A stretch of DNA of 35,790 bases, from the NCBI GenBank assembly GCA_009693785.1, contig SHWP01000037.1, forward strand, positions 1 through 35,790. The letters run 5' to 3'. Source of the stretch: Rhodospirillaceae bacterium (GTDB taxonomy: Bacteria > Pseudomonadota > Alphaproteobacteria > Rhodospirillales > Rhodospirillaceae). The notes under the pieces were generated by a model. That model ran no database searches and was not told the DNA's origin. It saw nothing but the letters and a program-made list of their open reading frames with translations. The position numbers and the translations under genes were made by a program. Shown piece by piece: positions 18,304-29,148 of the stretch (position 1 is its first letter; every line of letters starts with the position of its first letter).

Positions 18304-18332
18304 CTTGCGGGGCGTCTTTGGCGCACTATTTG
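18304..18332 (+). promoter_or_regulatory. Possible RpoH-type promoter of ftsH
   Basis: CTTGCG, 16 bases, then CTATTTG in the 177-base gap between tilS and ftsH. This resembles alphaproteobacterial heat-shock promoters, and ftsH is a known RpoH target in several bacteria. The gap also holds GANTC sites near 18247 and 18271. A sigma70 reading of the same region is also possible. Confidence 0.38.
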
Positions 18333-18387
18333 AGTATGATGTGAACGCTGTGCTTTTATGCGCGGCCATTGAACAAGGGTTAGAACG

Positions 18388-20319
18388 TTGAACATCAGCC
18401 GTAATCTCATGCTTTGGGTCATCATCCTCGTGGGCGTGGTGGCCTTGTTTAACTTGTTCTCGGGCGCCAGCCCCCGTTCGACGGCGCGCGAAATGCCCTT
18501 TTCCGAGTTCCGCAGCGCGGTTGAACGCAACGAGGTTCAAGAGGTCACGATCCAGGGCCAAAACATCCTGGGTCAGTTCAAATCGGGCGGTGATTTCCGC
18601 ACTTATGCCCCTGAAGACCCAAGCCTTGTGCCGTCATTGCTGTCCAATGGTGTGGTGGTGAAGGCCGCACCGCAAAGCAGCGGCGAAATGTCGTTCTGGT
18701 CGATCATTTTGAATTGGTTCCCCATGCTGCTGTTGATTGGCGTGTGGGTGTTTTTCATGCGCCAGATGCAATCGGGCGGCGGCAAGGCCATGGGCTTTGG
18801 CAAGTCGCGCGCCAAGTTGCTCACCGAAAAGCAAGGCCGCGTGACGTTTGAGGATGTGGCCGGGGTCGAAGAAGCCAAGGCCGACCTGGAAGAAATCGTC
18901 GAGTTCTTGCGTGATCCGCAGAAGTTCCAACGCCTGGGTGGCAAAATCCCCAAGGGCGTGTTGCTCGTGGGACCGCCCGGTACAGGTAAGACATTGCTCG
19001 CGCGCGCCATTGCTGGCGAAGCCAACGTGCCGTTTTTCACCATCTCGGGCTCGGACTTCGTAGAAATGTTTGTAGGCGTTGGCGCAAGCCGCGTGCGCGA
19101 CATGTTCGAGCAAGGCAAGAAGAACGCGCCTTGCATTATCTTCATCGACGAAATTGATGCTGTCGGGCGCCATCGCGGTGCGGGCCTGGGCGGTGGCAAC
19201 GATGAACGCGAACAGACGCTCAACCAATTGCTCGTGGAAATGGATGGTTTCGAGGCTAATGACGGGGTGATTTTGATTGCCGCCACCAACCGCCCCGATG
19301 TGCTTGACCCCGCGCTGTTGCGCCCGGGCCGTTTCGACCGCCAAATCGTGGTGCCAAACCCCGATATTCTTGGCCGCGAGCGCATTTTGCATGTGCACTC
19401 ACGCAAGACGCCATTGGGCGCTGACGTGGACCTCAAGATCATCGCGCGTGGCACGCCGGGGTTCTCGGGTGCCGACCTCGCCAACTTGGTGAACGAGGCA
19501 GCCTTGCTGGCAGCGCGCAAGGCCAAGCGCGTGATCGGGATGCAAGAATTCGAAGAGGCCAAGGACAAGGTCATGATGGGTGCCGAGCGGCGCTCAATGG
19601 TCATGACCGAGGACGAAAAGAAACTCACGGCCTATCACGAAGCCGGGCATGCGCTGGTCATGCTTAAGGTGCCGGGCCACGAACCCTTGCACAAGGTTAC
19701 GATTATTCCGCGCGGCCGCGCGCTCGGTTTGACGATGTGGCTGCCCGAGCGCGACAAATACAGCCAATCGAAAGTCGAGCTCAAAGCGCAATTGGCCAGC
19801 TTGTTTGGCGGGCGCGTGGCTGAAGAAATGATTTTTGGCCTCGATAAGGTCACCACCGGCGCCTCCGATGATATCCGCCGTGCCACCGAGATCGCGCGGC
19901 GCATGGTCACCGAATTTGGCTTCAGCGAGGCCTTGGGCCCGCTGCGTTATAATGAAGACTCCGGCGAGGTGTTTCTGGGTCGTTCGGTAACCCAGACCAA
20001 AAACGTATCCGATGCGACCGCCCGCATGATCGACCAAGAAATCCGCAAGTTCGTCGAAGAGGGCGAAACCACCGCGCGTAAGATCCTCAATGATGGTCGC
20101 GACCAGCTTGAAATCATCGCCCAGGGTTTGCTTGAGCATGAAACCTTGAGCCGTGATGACATCGGAACACTTTTCGCTGGTGGCAAGATTGACCGCAGCG
20201 ACAAAGCAGCGCCCAAGCCGCGTGACCCGGGACGCCGCAGTTCCGTGCCCACAGCCGGGGCGGGCGGGCAGCGTGCTCCTGGCTTTGGCCAGCAGCCGAG
20301 CCCGCAAACCGACGGTTGA
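18388..20319 (+). CDS. ftsH: ATP-dependent zinc metalloprotease FtsH
   Basis: Membrane-anchored AAA protease of 643 residues that degrades misfolded membrane proteins and regulators. Two membrane helices (about 7-24 and 103-124) flank a periplasmic domain. Walker A is GPPGTGKT at 195-202, Walker B ends in Asp254-Glu255, the second region of homology is [18 protein letters not shown], and the zinc site is HEAGH at 417-421. Start is TTG at 18388 with AGGG upstream; the N-terminus [13 protein letters not shown] matches relatives, and no ATG fits better. Confidence 0.97.
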   Translation: MNISRNLMLWVIILVGVVALFNLFSGASPRSTAREMPFSEFRSAVERNEVQEVTIQGQNILGQFKSGGDFRTYAPEDPSLVPSLLSNGVVVKAAPQSSGEMSFWSIILNWFPMLLLIGVWVFFMRQMQSGGGKAMGFGKSRAKLLTEKQGRVTFEDVAGVEEAKADLEEIVEFLRDPQKFQRLGGKIPKGVLLVGPPGTGKTLLARAIAGEANVPFFTISGSDFVEMFVGVGASRVRDMFEQGKKNAPCIIFIDEIDAVGRHRGAGLGGGNDEREQTLNQLLVEMDGFEANDGVILIAATNRPDVLDPALLRPGRFDRQIVVPNPDILGRERILHVHSRKTPLGADVDLKIIARGTPGFSGADLANLVNEAALLAARKAKRVIGMQEFEEAKDKVMMGAERRSMVMTEDEKKLTAYHEAGHALVMLKVPGHEPLHKVTIIPRGRALGLTMWLPERDKYSQSKVELKAQLASLFGGRVAEEMIFGLDKVTTGASDDIRRATEIARRMVTEFGFSEALGPLRYNEDSGEVFLGRSVTQTKNVSDATARMIDQEIRKFVEEGETTARKILNDGRDQLEIIAQGLLEHETLSRDDIGTLFAGGKIDRSDKAAPKPRDPGRRSSVPTAGAGGQRAPGFGQQPSPQTDG

Positions 20320-20348
20320 TCCGCGCGCCGGAGTGAGAAAAACTAAGG

Positions 20349-20372
20349 GGCCCTGTCCAACAAGACAGGGCC
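20349..20372 (+). terminator. Rho-independent terminator after ftsH
   Basis: A perfect 9-bp stem GGCCCTGTC/GACAGGGCC with a six-base loop, followed by TTTGATTTT. It ends 19 bases before the folP start, so any transcript of folP from upstream must pass through it. Confidence 0.8.
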
Positions 20373-20391
20373 TTTGATTTTGGGACGCACG

Positions 20392-21429
20392 GTGAACCGA
20401 ATTTACTTCACACCACGTGGACTATGCCAAGGGGCATCGGCGCAAAGCCTGATTGCGCGCGGCGAAGCCTTCGCATTGTGCGGTGTCGAGCGCGGGTTCA
20501 CCGCTGTCGAGATTACGCGTATTGAAGATTCCACGCCGAGACATGAGATTCGGGTCATTGCTACGCTCAACCATGAACATACCTTGGCGATAACTGCGCT
20601 TACGCCATACCGGCCACCGTTTGCCAGCCTTGAGGTCGCGCGGCCATTGATCATGGGCATTCTCAATGTCACGCCCGATAGCTTTTCCGATGGCGGAAAA
20701 TTTTCGTCATCGGCATCGGCGATTGATCACGGATTAAAGCTCATAGAAGCCGGGGCTCACATCATTGATGTGGGCGGTGAGTCCACACGCCCCGGTGCAG
20801 CGCCCGTTGACCCTGAAGAGGAAAAACGCCGTGTTATTCCCGTGGTGCGAGCCCTGGCAGAAAAGGGAGCCATTGTTTCTATTGATACGCGTCACGCCAC
20901 GGTCATGGCCGAGGCGATTTCGGCGGGCGCAAAAATCGTCAACGATATTTCCGCGCTGGCTGACCCGGCGGCACTGAGTGTGATCGCGAAGTCCAAAGCC
21001 AGCCTCATCCTCATGCACATGCAAGGCGAGCCTGGCACGATGCAAAAAGACCCAAGCTATGTCTGGGCACCCGGCGACATCTTCGATTTTTTAAAAGGGA
21101 AAATTGATTCGTGCCGCGCCAAGGGCATTGGCCTAGAGAGGTTGTCCATCGATCCCGGCATCGGCTTTGGCAAAACCGAGGCCCATAATGCGGCCATCAT
21201 CGACCACCTTGCCATGTTTCACGGGCTGGGCGTTCCGGTCACATTCGGGGCTTCGCGCAAAAGTATTATTGGCAAGTTAAACCGGGGGGAGGGCCCCGCA
21301 GCACGCTTGCCCGGCTCCATCGCAGTAGCCATCGCTGCCGCCGAACGCGGTACGCACATCTTGCGGGTGCATGATGTAGCCGAGACCAAGCAGGCGCTGG
21401 CGGTTTGGGCGCGCCTGTCGGCAAGTTAA
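20392..21429 (+). CDS. folP: Dihydropteroate synthase
   Basis: Condenses HMP-pterin pyrophosphate with p-aminobenzoate in folate synthesis, and is the sulfonamide target. GTG 20392 (GGGA upstream) gives 345 residues, with an N-terminal extension of about 84 residues before the catalytic barrel; such extensions are seen in other Alphaproteobacteria. Signatures are [12 protein letters not shown] at 91-102, [32 protein letters not shown] and GASRKS. Confidence 0.94.
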   Translation: MNRIYFTPRGLCQGASAQSLIARGEAFALCGVERGFTAVEITRIEDSTPRHEIRVIATLNHEHTLAITALTPYRPPFASLEVARPLIMGILNVTPDSFSDGGKFSSSASAIDHGLKLIEAGAHIIDVGGESTRPGAAPVDPEEEKRRVIPVVRALAEKGAIVSIDTRHATVMAEAISAGAKIVNDISALADPAALSVIAKSKASLILMHMQGEPGTMQKDPSYVWAPGDIFDFLKGKIDSCRAKGIGLERLSIDPGIGFGKTEAHNAAIIDHLAMFHGLGVPVTFGASRKSIIGKLNRGEGPAARLPGSIAVAIAAAERGTHILRVHDVAETKQALAVWARLSAS

Positions 21430-21509
21430 TCGACGTTGGACTTGATTCAGGGGCAGGCATCCTCCACAACTCACGCAGCAATGAACGTTCATTTGAGTTG
21501 CGATTTCGC

Positions 21510-22871
21510 ATGAGCACACGCCGGCTTTTTGGCACCGATGGGGTGCGTGGACTGGCCAACGCCGACCCCATGACGGCCGATGTGGCCATGCGTATTGGCA
21601 TGGCGGCGGGGCACCGCTTCACGCGCGGCGATCATCGTCATTCGGTGGTCATTGGCAAAGACACACGGCTGTCGGGCTATTTAATCGAGCCTGCGCTCAC
21701 GGCGGGGTTCATCTCGGTTGGCATGGACGTGGTTTTGGTGGGGCCGATCCCCACGCCTGGCATTGCCATGCTGACGCGATCCTTGCGAGCCGATTTGGGC
21801 GTGATGATTTCGGCCTCGCACAATCCGTATCATGACAACGGAATCAAACTATTTGGGCCCGATGGCTTCAAACTGTCTGACGCCATCGAAAGCGAGATCG
21901 AAGCCCTTGTTGACGGCGATTTGTCGGCGACCCGCGCACCCTCGGCCAAATTAGGCCGAGCCAAACGGCTGGATGACGCCGCTGGGCGTTATATCGAATT
22001 TGCCAAGGCGACATTTCCGCGCGGGCTGCGGCTTGACGGGCTGAAAATCGTGGTCGATTGCGCCCATGGCGCTGCCTACAAAATTGCCCCGGCCGTATTT
22101 TGGGAGTTGGGTGCGCAAGTCGTGAAAGTGGGCGTCGACCCCGATGGGTTCAACGTCAACCGCGATTGCGGCTCGCTGCACCCCGAGCGCATGCGCGAGT
22201 TAGTGGTCAGTCACAACGCTCATCTGGGTTTGGCGCTCGATGGCGATGCTGACCGCGTGTTGTTGTGCGACGAGCACGGCAACATGATCGATGGCGACCA
22301 AGTGTTGGCCGTGATTGCCAACCAATTGCGGCGTGATCGTCAGCTCGAAGGCGGCGGCGTCGTGGCCACGGTGATGAGCAACCTGGGCCTTGAGCGTTAT
22401 TTAGGCTCCATTGGGCTAACGATGAAACGCACGGCAGTTGGCGACCGTTACGTCGTCGAAGCCATGCGCAATGGCGGCTATAATCTCGGCGGCGAGCAAT
22501 CTGGCCATATTATCATGGGCAAACACGCCACCACGGGCGATGGAATCATCGCCGGGTTGCAGGTGCTGGCCGCCTTGGTGCAGTCGGGCAAACCGGCCAG
22601 CGAAACTCTGCGTATGTTTTCACCCGTGCCCCAAAAACTTCAGAACGTGAAGTTGCCAGCAGGCAAAGACGCTGACGCGATTCTTGCCGCCAAACCTGTG
22701 ACAGCAGCTATCGCCGATGTTGAGAAAAAATTGTTCGGCAAGGGGCGTCTACTAATCCGCAAATCCGGGACCGAGGCGCTCATCCGTATCATGGCCGAGG
22801 CCGATGATGCCGCCGAAGTCGACCGCATCGTGGCGAGCCTGAGCGAAACGATTTCCAAGGCGGCGGCCTAG
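21510..22871 (+). CDS. glmM: Phosphoglucosamine mutase
   Basis: Interconverts glucosamine 6- and 1-phosphate for UDP-GlcNAc synthesis. 453 residues from ATG 21510, the normal length. The phosphoserine loop SASHNP places the active Ser at 103; the Mg loop DGDADR, the sugar-binding GEQSGH, and the phosphate-binding [12 protein letters not shown] are all present. The ftsH-folP-glmM order is common to many proteobacteria. Confidence 0.97.
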   Translation: MSTRRLFGTDGVRGLANADPMTADVAMRIGMAAGHRFTRGDHRHSVVIGKDTRLSGYLIEPALTAGFISVGMDVVLVGPIPTPGIAMLTRSLRADLGVMISASHNPYHDNGIKLFGPDGFKLSDAIESEIEALVDGDLSATRAPSAKLGRAKRLDDAAGRYIEFAKATFPRGLRLDGLKIVVDCAHGAAYKIAPAVFWELGAQVVKVGVDPDGFNVNRDCGSLHPERMRELVVSHNAHLGLALDGDADRVLLCDEHGNMIDGDQVLAVIANQLRRDRQLEGGGVVATVMSNLGLERYLGSIGLTMKRTAVGDRYVVEAMRNGGYNLGGEQSGHIIMGKHATTGDGIIAGLQVLAALVQSGKPASETLRMFSPVPQKLQNVKLPAGKDADAILAAKPVTAAIADVEKKLFGKGRLLIRKSGTEALIRIMAEADDAAEVDRIVASLSETISKAAA

Positions 22872-22880
22872 ATTGCCTTC

Positions 22881-23675
22881 ATGAAGGGTCGGGTTCTCAT
22901 CATTGCTGGGTCGGACTCGGGTGGTGGTGCTGGCATACAAGCCGACATCAAAGCCGTGACGTGTTTGAACGGTTTTGCTGCCACCGCCGTGACGGCGATC
23001 ACCGCGCAGAACACCCTAGGCGTGTTCAATATTCACGAAATCCCGACATCAATCGTCAGTCAGCAAATCGAAGTGGTGCTCTCTGACATTGGTGCCGACG
23101 TCATCAAAACCGGCATGCTGGCCACAGTGCCGATGATCAATGCGGTTGCCGATACGCTGGATCGAGTTGCGAGCAACATTCCGCGCGTGGTCGATCCGGT
23201 CATGCGCGCCAAGGGTGGGCACCCTTTGCTGGCCGATGATGCCGCACAAACGCTGATTGCGCGCATCGTCAAAGGGGCGGCCATTGTGACGCCGAATTTG
23301 CCCGAGGCCGAAGTTTTGGTCGGACGCTCCATTAAAACCATCGCTGACATGCAGGCTGCCGTCGAACCCCTGCGTAAGTTGGGTGCTCGCGCGGTGCTGC
23401 TCAAGGGCGGCCACCTCGAAGGCCATCACCTCGTCGACATGCTCATTACCGCAAGCGATGTCAGGATGTTCGATGACACGCGAATCGAAACACGCTCGAC
23501 GCACGGCACAGGCTGTACCCTGGCTTCGGCCATCGCCACTGGGCTGGCGCAAGGCATGTCGTTGGATGAAGCCGTTGTTCGCGCGCGCGGGTATGTCCGC
23601 AGGGCGCTAGAGACAGCGCCCGGGCTTGGGGCTGGTCACGGGCCCCTCAATCACGCCCATACCATTGCGGAATAA
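22881..23675 (+). CDS. thiD: Hydroxymethylpyrimidine/phosphomethylpyrimidine kinase
   Basis: Phosphorylates HMP twice to supply thiamine-phosphate synthase. The ribokinase-like protein has 264 residues, with the substrate motif GSDSGGGAGIQAD near the start, KTGML, DPVM, TPNLPEAEVL, and the anion hole STHGTGCTLASAIA near the C-terminus. It begins nine bases after glmM and is probably co-transcribed. The partner thiE lies at 3720. Confidence 0.94.
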   Translation: MKGRVLIIAGSDSGGGAGIQADIKAVTCLNGFAATAVTAITAQNTLGVFNIHEIPTSIVSQQIEVVLSDIGADVIKTGMLATVPMINAVADTLDRVASNIPRVVDPVMRAKGGHPLLADDAAQTLIARIVKGAAIVTPNLPEAEVLVGRSIKTIADMQAAVEPLRKLGARAVLLKGGHLEGHHLVDMLITASDVRMFDDTRIETRSTHGTGCTLASAIATGLAQGMSLDEAVVRARGYVRRALETAPGLGAGHGPLNHAHTIAE

Positions 23676-23721
23676 CGATTTTCCTCGCATTGACGAGGCC
23701 TGGGTGCATTCATAAACTCCG

Positions 23722-23780
23722 CGCCCTTCGGGGGCGATTCCCATTGCCCCCCGCCCTAAAAACGCTCCGCCTAAAGGAAT
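23722..23780 (+). promoter_or_regulatory. Possible serC leader structure
   Basis: Between thiD and serC, a hairpin CGCCC/GGGCG (23722-23736) is followed by ATTCC at 23737-23741, which can pair with GGAAT at 23776-23780, covering the AAGGAAT ribosome-binding site of serC. A conserved serC leader motif has been described in Alphaproteobacteria; whether this sequence matches its model was not tested. It could alternatively be an incidental fold. Confidence 0.35.
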
Positions 23781-23789
23781 TTTTCGCTC

Positions 23790-24950
23790 ATGACCGCCAG
23801 CCCAAAACCGTCGGTTCGCCCGGCGCGTACGCACTTTTCTTCTGGCCCCTGCGCCAAGCGCCCAGGCTGGTCGCTCGATGCGCTGAAGGGCGCGCTGGTG
23901 GGCCGTTCGCACCGCGCCAAGCCCGCCAAGGCGCGTATCAAGGCCGTCATCGATAAAACGCGCGCGATCTTGGGCGTACCGGCGGATTATAAAATCGCCA
24001 TCGTGCCTGCCTCCGATACCGGCGCCGTCGAGATGATGCTGTGGCATACCTTGGGTGGCCGCCCGGTCGACATGTTGGCCTGGGAAAGCTTCGGCGAAGG
24101 TTGGGTGACCGATGTGGTCAAGCAACTTAAACTGAAAGCCGCGCGCGTCATCAAAGCCGATTACGGCAAGCTGCCCGATCTGGCCCAAGTCAATTTCGAT
24201 CACGATGTGGTATTTACTTGGAACGGCACGACCTCGGGCGTGCGGGTGCCCAACGGCGATTGGATCAAATCTGACCGCAAAGGGCTCACGATTTGCGATG
24301 CCACATCTGCTGTGTTCGCCATGGACATGCCGTGGTCGAAACTCGATGTGGTGACATACTCCTGGCAGAAGGTGCTGGGCGGCGAAGCTCAGCACGGCAT
24401 GCTGATTATTTCTCCGCGCGCGGTCGAGCGGTTGGAAAGCTATACGCCGCCCTGGCCGATGCCGAAAATTTTCCGCCTCACCAAGGGCGGCAAGCTCGAG
24501 AACGGCATATTCGAAGGCGATACCATCAACACCGTCTCAATGCTGTGCGTCGAAGACGCCCTGGATGGTTTGAACTGGGCCGAATCCGCGGGCGGATTGA
24601 AAGGCCTGATCGCCCGTTCGGAAGGAAATCTCAAGGTTATCGCCGATTGGGTGGCCAAGAAAAATTGGATTGGGTTTTTGGCCGAAAAACCGGAAACGCG
24701 TTCATGCACCTCGATATGCCTGAAGATCACGGCTGATTGGTTCACCTCATTACCCGCCGAGAAACAAGCCGACGCTGCCAAGAAAATGGTGAGCTTGCTT
24801 GAAGGTGAGGGCGTGGCGCTTGATGTCGGTGCCTATCGTGATGCTCCCCCGGGCTTGCGCATTTGGGGCGGGGCGACGGTGGATGCGTCCGATCTTGAGG
24901 CGCTACTGCCGTGGCTCGAATGGGCCCACGGCGAAGTGAAAACTGCATAA
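23790..24950 (+). CDS. serC: Phosphoserine aminotransferase
   Basis: Second step of serine synthesis, and also used in pyridoxal phosphate synthesis in many bacteria. 386 residues of the alphaproteobacterial subtype. The PLP lysine is Lys194 in [15 protein letters not shown]. The N-terminal block [13 protein letters not shown] is typical. AAGGA lies ahead of the ATG. serA begins 17 bases downstream. Confidence 0.94.
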   Translation: MTASPKPSVRPARTHFSSGPCAKRPGWSLDALKGALVGRSHRAKPAKARIKAVIDKTRAILGVPADYKIAIVPASDTGAVEMMLWHTLGGRPVDMLAWESFGEGWVTDVVKQLKLKAARVIKADYGKLPDLAQVNFDHDVVFTWNGTTSGVRVPNGDWIKSDRKGLTICDATSAVFAMDMPWSKLDVVTYSWQKVLGGEAQHGMLIISPRAVERLESYTPPWPMPKIFRLTKGGKLENGIFEGDTINTVSMLCVEDALDGLNWAESAGGLKGLIARSEGNLKVIADWVAKKNWIGFLAEKPETRSCTSICLKITADWFTSLPAEKQADAAKKMVSLLEGEGVALDVGAYRDAPPGLRIWGGATVDASDLEALLPWLEWAHGEVKTA

Positions 24951-24967
24951 GCGTAACTGGGGGACCG

Positions 24968-26551
24968 ATGTCTAAACCAAAAGTTCTGATTAGCGACAAA
25001 CTCAGCGCGGCGGCAGTTGAGATTTTCAAAACGCGCGGCATCGACGTCGATGTTAAAACCGGATTGAAGCCCGATGAGCTGAAAGCCATCATCAAAGACT
25101 ACGATGGCCTTGCGGTGCGTTCATCGACCAAGGTCACAGCTGACGTGATGGCGGTGGCACCCCGTCTGCGTGTCGTGGGCCGGGCTGGCATTGGCGTCGA
25201 TAACGTCGACGTAGAAGCCGCCACCGCGCGCGGTGTGGTGGTCATGAACACGCCCTTTGGTAATGCGATTACCACCGCCGAGCATGCCATTTCCATGATG
25301 ATGGCGCTGGCCCGGCAAATTCCATCTGCCAATACGTCCACCCAAGCGGGCAAGTGGGAGAAGTCGAAATACATGGGCGTCGAGTTGTACGGCAAAACGC
25401 TCGGTGTCATTGGCTGCGGCAACATCGGCTCAATCGTTGCCGACCGCGCGCTGGGTTTGAAAATGAAGGTTATGGCGTTCGACCCCTACTTGTCGTTGGA
25501 TCGCGCCAAGGACTTGGGCGTGGAGAAGGCCGAGCTGAATGCTATTTTTGCACGCGCCGATTTCATTACGCTGCATACGCCGCTGACCGAGCACACCAAA
25601 AATATCATCGACGCCAAGGCCATGGCCAAGATGAAAAAAGGCGTGCGTATCATTAATTGCGCGCGCGGCGGATTGGTGTCGGAGGCCGACCTGAAAGTGG
25701 CGCTCGATAGCGGCCATGTCGCAGGTGCAGCACTTGATGTGTTCGAGGAAGAGCCGGCGAAAACCAATGCCCTATTTGGCCACGAGAACGTGGTCTGCAC
25801 GCCGCACTTGGGGGCATCCACCAACGAAGCCCAGGAAAACGTCGCGCTGCAAGTCGCCGAACAAATGGCCGATTTTTTGCTGACGGGTGCGGTGGCCAAT
25901 GCGCTGAACATGGCCTCGGTTTCGGCAGAAGATGCGCCCAAGCTGAAACCCTACATGAAGCTGGTCGAGCAATTGGGTAGCTTCGCTGGGCAAATTACCC
26001 AATCAGGCATCAAGGCCGTGACGTTGGAATACGCAGGCCATGTGGCCGAGCTGAACACCCGCCCACTAACCGCCATTGCGGTGGCGAGCTTGCTCGGGCC
26101 CCTCATGGACAGCGTTAACATGGTCAACGCCCCGGTGATGGCGCGTGAGCGAGGCATTGAGGTGACTGAAATCAAAAAAGGCGAGCACGACCTATACCAG
26201 ACGCTCGTCAAACTGACCGTGACGACGGACCGCCAAACGTGTTCGGTGTCGGGCACGCTCTTTGGCAGCAGCCTGCCACGCCTGGTGGATATCAACGATA
26301 TCCACATCGAGGCCGAAGTGGGCGCGCACATGCTTTACGTCATCAACGACGACAAGCCAGGCTTTATCGGTGCCTTGGGCACGACGCTGGGCCAGGCGGG
26401 TGTGAACATTGCCTCGTTCCATCTGGGCCGCCCAGCGGCAGGAGGCGATGCCATCGCGTTGCTCAACCTCGATCAGCCAGTGTCCGAGGCGGTGCTGGCG
26501 AAAGTGCAGGCGCTGCCCCACGTCAAGCAAAGCCAAGCGCTCGCGTTCTAA
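24968..26551 (+). CDS. serA: D-3-phosphoglycerate dehydrogenase
   Basis: First committed step of serine synthesis. 527 residues from ATG 24968 with GGGGGA upstream, the long form. The Rossmann motif GVIGCGNIG lies at 146-154; NCARGGLV and the catalytic His in CTPHLGAST are present. The C-terminal part contains the intervening substrate-binding domain and an ACT domain (about 455-527), implying serine-type feedback control. Confidence 0.96.
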   Translation: MSKPKVLISDKLSAAAVEIFKTRGIDVDVKTGLKPDELKAIIKDYDGLAVRSSTKVTADVMAVAPRLRVVGRAGIGVDNVDVEAATARGVVVMNTPFGNAITTAEHAISMMMALARQIPSANTSTQAGKWEKSKYMGVELYGKTLGVIGCGNIGSIVADRALGLKMKVMAFDPYLSLDRAKDLGVEKAELNAIFARADFITLHTPLTEHTKNIIDAKAMAKMKKGVRIINCARGGLVSEADLKVALDSGHVAGAALDVFEEEPAKTNALFGHENVVCTPHLGASTNEAQENVALQVAEQMADFLLTGAVANALNMASVSAEDAPKLKPYMKLVEQLGSFAGQITQSGIKAVTLEYAGHVAELNTRPLTAIAVASLLGPLMDSVNMVNAPVMARERGIEVTEIKKGEHDLYQTLVKLTVTTDRQTCSVSGTLFGSSLPRLVDINDIHIEAEVGAHMLYVINDDKPGFIGALGTTLGQAGVNIASFHLGRPAAGGDAIALLNLDQPVSEAVLAKVQALPHVKQSQALAF

Positions 26552-26579
26552 ACCCCTCAAATCCCAGCGCGATCCGGTC

Positions 26580-26608
26580 TTGTTGGCCTGGGGTAGGGGG
26601 CGTATAAA
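26580..26608 (+). promoter_or_regulatory. Sigma70-type promoter for hisZ-purA
   Basis: TTGTTG, exactly 17 bases, then TATAAA, about 32 bases before the hisZ GTG. It lies in the 89-base gap after serA, suggesting that hisZ-purA are transcribed separately from the serine genes. Confidence 0.5.
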
Positions 26609-26640
26609 CACGCGCTATTCCCCCCGTTGGAACGTCTGTC

Positions 26641-27786
26641 GTGAGCGAGAATTCGTCCAAAACCCTTCTGCCCGAAGGGCTCCGTGATGTGTTGCCTCCA
26701 GATGCCGCGTTCGAGAACGAGGTGGTGGAGCGCCTGACGCGTACCTTCGCGCTCAATGGCTACGAGTTTGTCAAACCGCCGCTGATCGAGTTTGAAGACA
26801 CGCTGCTATCGGGTGTAGGCGCTGGCATGGGCGAGCGGATTTTCCGCATGCTTGATCCGGCATCCAACCGTACGCTCGGGGTGCGCAATGACATCACCAC
26901 CCAAGTAGCTCGCATTGCCGCAACCCGGCTGGGTGCAGCGCCCCGGCCATTGCGGCTGACTTACGCAGGCCAAGTGTTGCGCGTGAAGGGTTCACAGTTG
27001 GAGCCCGAACGTCAATTCACCCAAGCGGGCATCGAATTGATTGGCGCTGAAAACGGCACGGCCGATACGGAAGTGATTGTTGTGATCATCGAAGCGTTAA
27101 AAGCGCTTGGCGTCTCGGGTCTATCGGTGGACTTGGCGTTGCCAACCCTTGTGCCAGTAATTTTGTCGGGTTCGGGCTTGCCGCCCGATGTACAAGCCCG
27201 CGTTCGCGCGGCGTTGGACCACAAAGACGTTGCCGAAATTACCGCGCGTGCTGGCAAGGCTGCGGCGTTACTCACAAAACTGATCGAGGCATCGGGCCCC
27301 GCGGATCGGGCGTTATCGCAAGTAGCAACCCTTACGCTGCCTGCGGCAGCGAAATCGGAATGGGCCTCGCTTGATCATGTGGCGCGCGCGATCCGTGCTG
27401 CGATTCCCGATGTGGTCATAACCGTTGATGCAGTCGAAAATCGCGGATTCGAATATCACACCGGCATTACGTTCTCGATTTTCGCTTCGGGCTCGCAGCG
27501 CGAGGTTGGGCGCGGCGGGCGCTACAAATTGCCCTCGCAAGAACCAGCCACGGGCGCGACCTTGTTGATTGATGCGCTGTTACCCGTTGTGCCGCGTCAA
27601 TCGCAGGCCAAGCATTTGTTCGTGCCCCAAGGTACCGAACGATCCGATGTGTTGGCGCATCAAGTCAAAGGCTGGACGATTATTGCTGCGCTTTCGGCTG
27701 GTGATGCGTTGGCTGAAGCCAAGCGCATGAATTGCACGCATATTCTGAAATCCGGCGAGCCAGTTGCGCTCATCCCAAGTAATTAG
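26641..27786 (+). CDS. hisZ: ATP phosphoribosyltransferase regulatory subunit HisZ
   Basis: A histidyl-tRNA-synthetase paralogue that activates the short form of HisG in histidine synthesis. 381 residues starting with GTG. The N-terminal LLPEGLRDVLPPDA and motif 2-like QVLRVKGSQLEPERQFTQAG resemble HisRS, but the anticodon-binding domain is missing and the HisRS-specific histidine-binding motifs are altered. Its presence predicts a short HisG elsewhere in the genome. hisZ next to purA is common in Alphaproteobacteria. Confidence 0.92.
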   Translation: MSENSSKTLLPEGLRDVLPPDAAFENEVVERLTRTFALNGYEFVKPPLIEFEDTLLSGVGAGMGERIFRMLDPASNRTLGVRNDITTQVARIAATRLGAAPRPLRLTYAGQVLRVKGSQLEPERQFTQAGIELIGAENGTADTEVIVVIIEALKALGVSGLSVDLALPTLVPVILSGSGLPPDVQARVRAALDHKDVAEITARAGKAAALLTKLIEASGPADRALSQVATLTLPAAAKSEWASLDHVARAIRAAIPDVVITVDAVENRGFEYHTGITFSIFASGSQREVGRGGRYKLPSQEPATGATLLIDALLPVVPRQSQAKHLFVPQGTERSDVLAHQVKGWTIIAALSAGDALAEAKRMNCTHILKSGEPVALIPSN

Positions 27787-27801
27787 GACGGAAGGTTTGG
27801 T

Positions 27802-29091
27802 ATGGCGAACGTCGCGGTTGTCGGCTCTCAATGGGGCGATGAGGGTAAAGGGAAAATTGTCGATTGGTTGTCGGAACGTGCCGATGTGGTGGTGCGCTTT
27901 CAAGGTGGCCATAACGCCGGGCACACCCTTGTCATTGGTAACCAGACCTACAAGCTGAGCTTGCTGCCCTCGGGCGTGGTCCGCGGCAAGTTATCGCTGA
28001 TCGGCAATGGCGTGGTCGTCGATGCATGGGCGTTGTTGTCAGAAATCGAGAAGATCAAGACTCAAGGCGTCGAGATCACACCGCAAACCTTGAAGGTGGC
28101 CGATAGTGCGGCACTCATTCTGCCATTGCATGGCAGTCTCGACCAAGCGCGCGAGACTGCGGCAGGTGCGGCCAAAATCGGCACAACGGGCAGGGGCATC
28201 GGCCCAGCCTACGAGGACAAAGTTGCGCGCCGCGCGATTCGTGTGTGCGACCTGGCCGACGAAGCCACGATTGCCTTCAAAGTCGAACGATTACTGGCGC
28301 ACCATAATGCGTTGCTGCGCGGGCTTGGGCTGGTAGAAGTAAATCCAGAGGTATTGACGGCTGCGCTGAAAGAACTCGCACCCAAAATTCTGCCCTATGC
28401 GGCGCCCGTTTGGCAGATCCTTGATGAGGCCCGCCGCAACGGGAAACGCATTTTGTTCGAAGGCGCGCAAGGCGCAATGCTCGATGTTGATCACGGCACG
28501 TACCCCTATGTGACCTCCTCCAATACCTCAAGCGGCATGGCGGCTGTGGGTTCGGGCCTGGGCCCCTCCGCGGTTGGTTATGTGCTTGGCATTACCAAGG
28601 CCTACACCACGCGTGTGGGGTCGGGTCCGTTTCCAACTGAACTAACCGATCAAATTGGCCAGCTTTTGGGCGAGCGGGGTTTCGAGTTTGGTACGGTCAC
28701 GGGCCGTAAACGCCGCTGTGGCTGGTTCGATGCCGTGATGGTGCGCCAGGCGATTAAAGTTGGTGGTATTACCGGCATCGCTCTAACCAAGCTCGATGTC
28801 CTGGACACCTTGCATGAATTGAAGGTCTGCGTGGGCTATGAGCTGAATGGCAGGGAATTGTCGCATTTTCCCGCCGGAATGTCCGACCAGGCGGCCCTAA
28901 AGCCGGTGTACGAGACCATGACCGGGTGGCGGCAAAGCACCAGGGGGGCCCGCAGTTGGGCTCAGTTACCAGCCGAAGCCATCAAATATATCCGCCGAAT
29001 CGAGGAGCTGATTGAGGCCCCCGTGGCCTTGCTGTCCACGAGCCCTGAGCGGCTGGACACGATTATGGTCCGGGATCCCTTCTCGGATTGA
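27802..29091 (+). CDS. purA: Adenylosuccinate synthetase
   Basis: GTP-dependent conversion of IMP to adenylosuccinate. 429 residues, the usual length. [11 protein letters not shown] at 8-18 with catalytic Asp13, the GHNAGHT block with His41, [21 protein letters not shown], and [11 protein letters not shown] are all intact. It begins 15 bases after hisZ with a GGA-rich ribosome site. Confidence 0.97.
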   Translation: MANVAVVGSQWGDEGKGKIVDWLSERADVVVRFQGGHNAGHTLVIGNQTYKLSLLPSGVVRGKLSLIGNGVVVDAWALLSEIEKIKTQGVEITPQTLKVADSAALILPLHGSLDQARETAAGAAKIGTTGRGIGPAYEDKVARRAIRVCDLADEATIAFKVERLLAHHNALLRGLGLVEVNPEVLTAALKELAPKILPYAAPVWQILDEARRNGKRILFEGAQGAMLDVDHGTYPYVTSSNTSSGMAAVGSGLGPSAVGYVLGITKAYTTRVGSGPFPTELTDQIGQLLGERGFEFGTVTGRKRRCGWFDAVMVRQAIKVGGITGIALTKLDVLDTLHELKVCVGYELNGRELSHFPAGMSDQAALKPVYETMTGWRQSTRGARSWAQLPAEAIKYIRRIEELIEAPVALLSTSPERLDTIMVRDPFSD

Positions 29092-29128
29092 TCCCTTAAA
29101 AGGTTAACGGGGGGCTGCCTAACAATCA

Positions 29129-29144
29129 TTAACGGATTGCTAAC
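29129..29144 (+). promoter_or_regulatory. CtrA-like box upstream of the pseudokinase operon
   Basis: TTAA, seven bases, CTAAC: one base off the CtrA consensus TTAA-N7-TTAAC. It ends five bases before the -35 element at 29149, a place where an activating CtrA site could act. CtrA is a cell-cycle and motility regulator of Alphaproteobacteria. Sequence match only. Confidence 0.4.
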
Positions 29145-29148
29145 GGCG

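Noticed and set aside
18603-19628. 341-codon open frame antisense to ftsH
   Set aside because: Composition is an artefact of third-position GC bias; ftsH is clearly the real gene.
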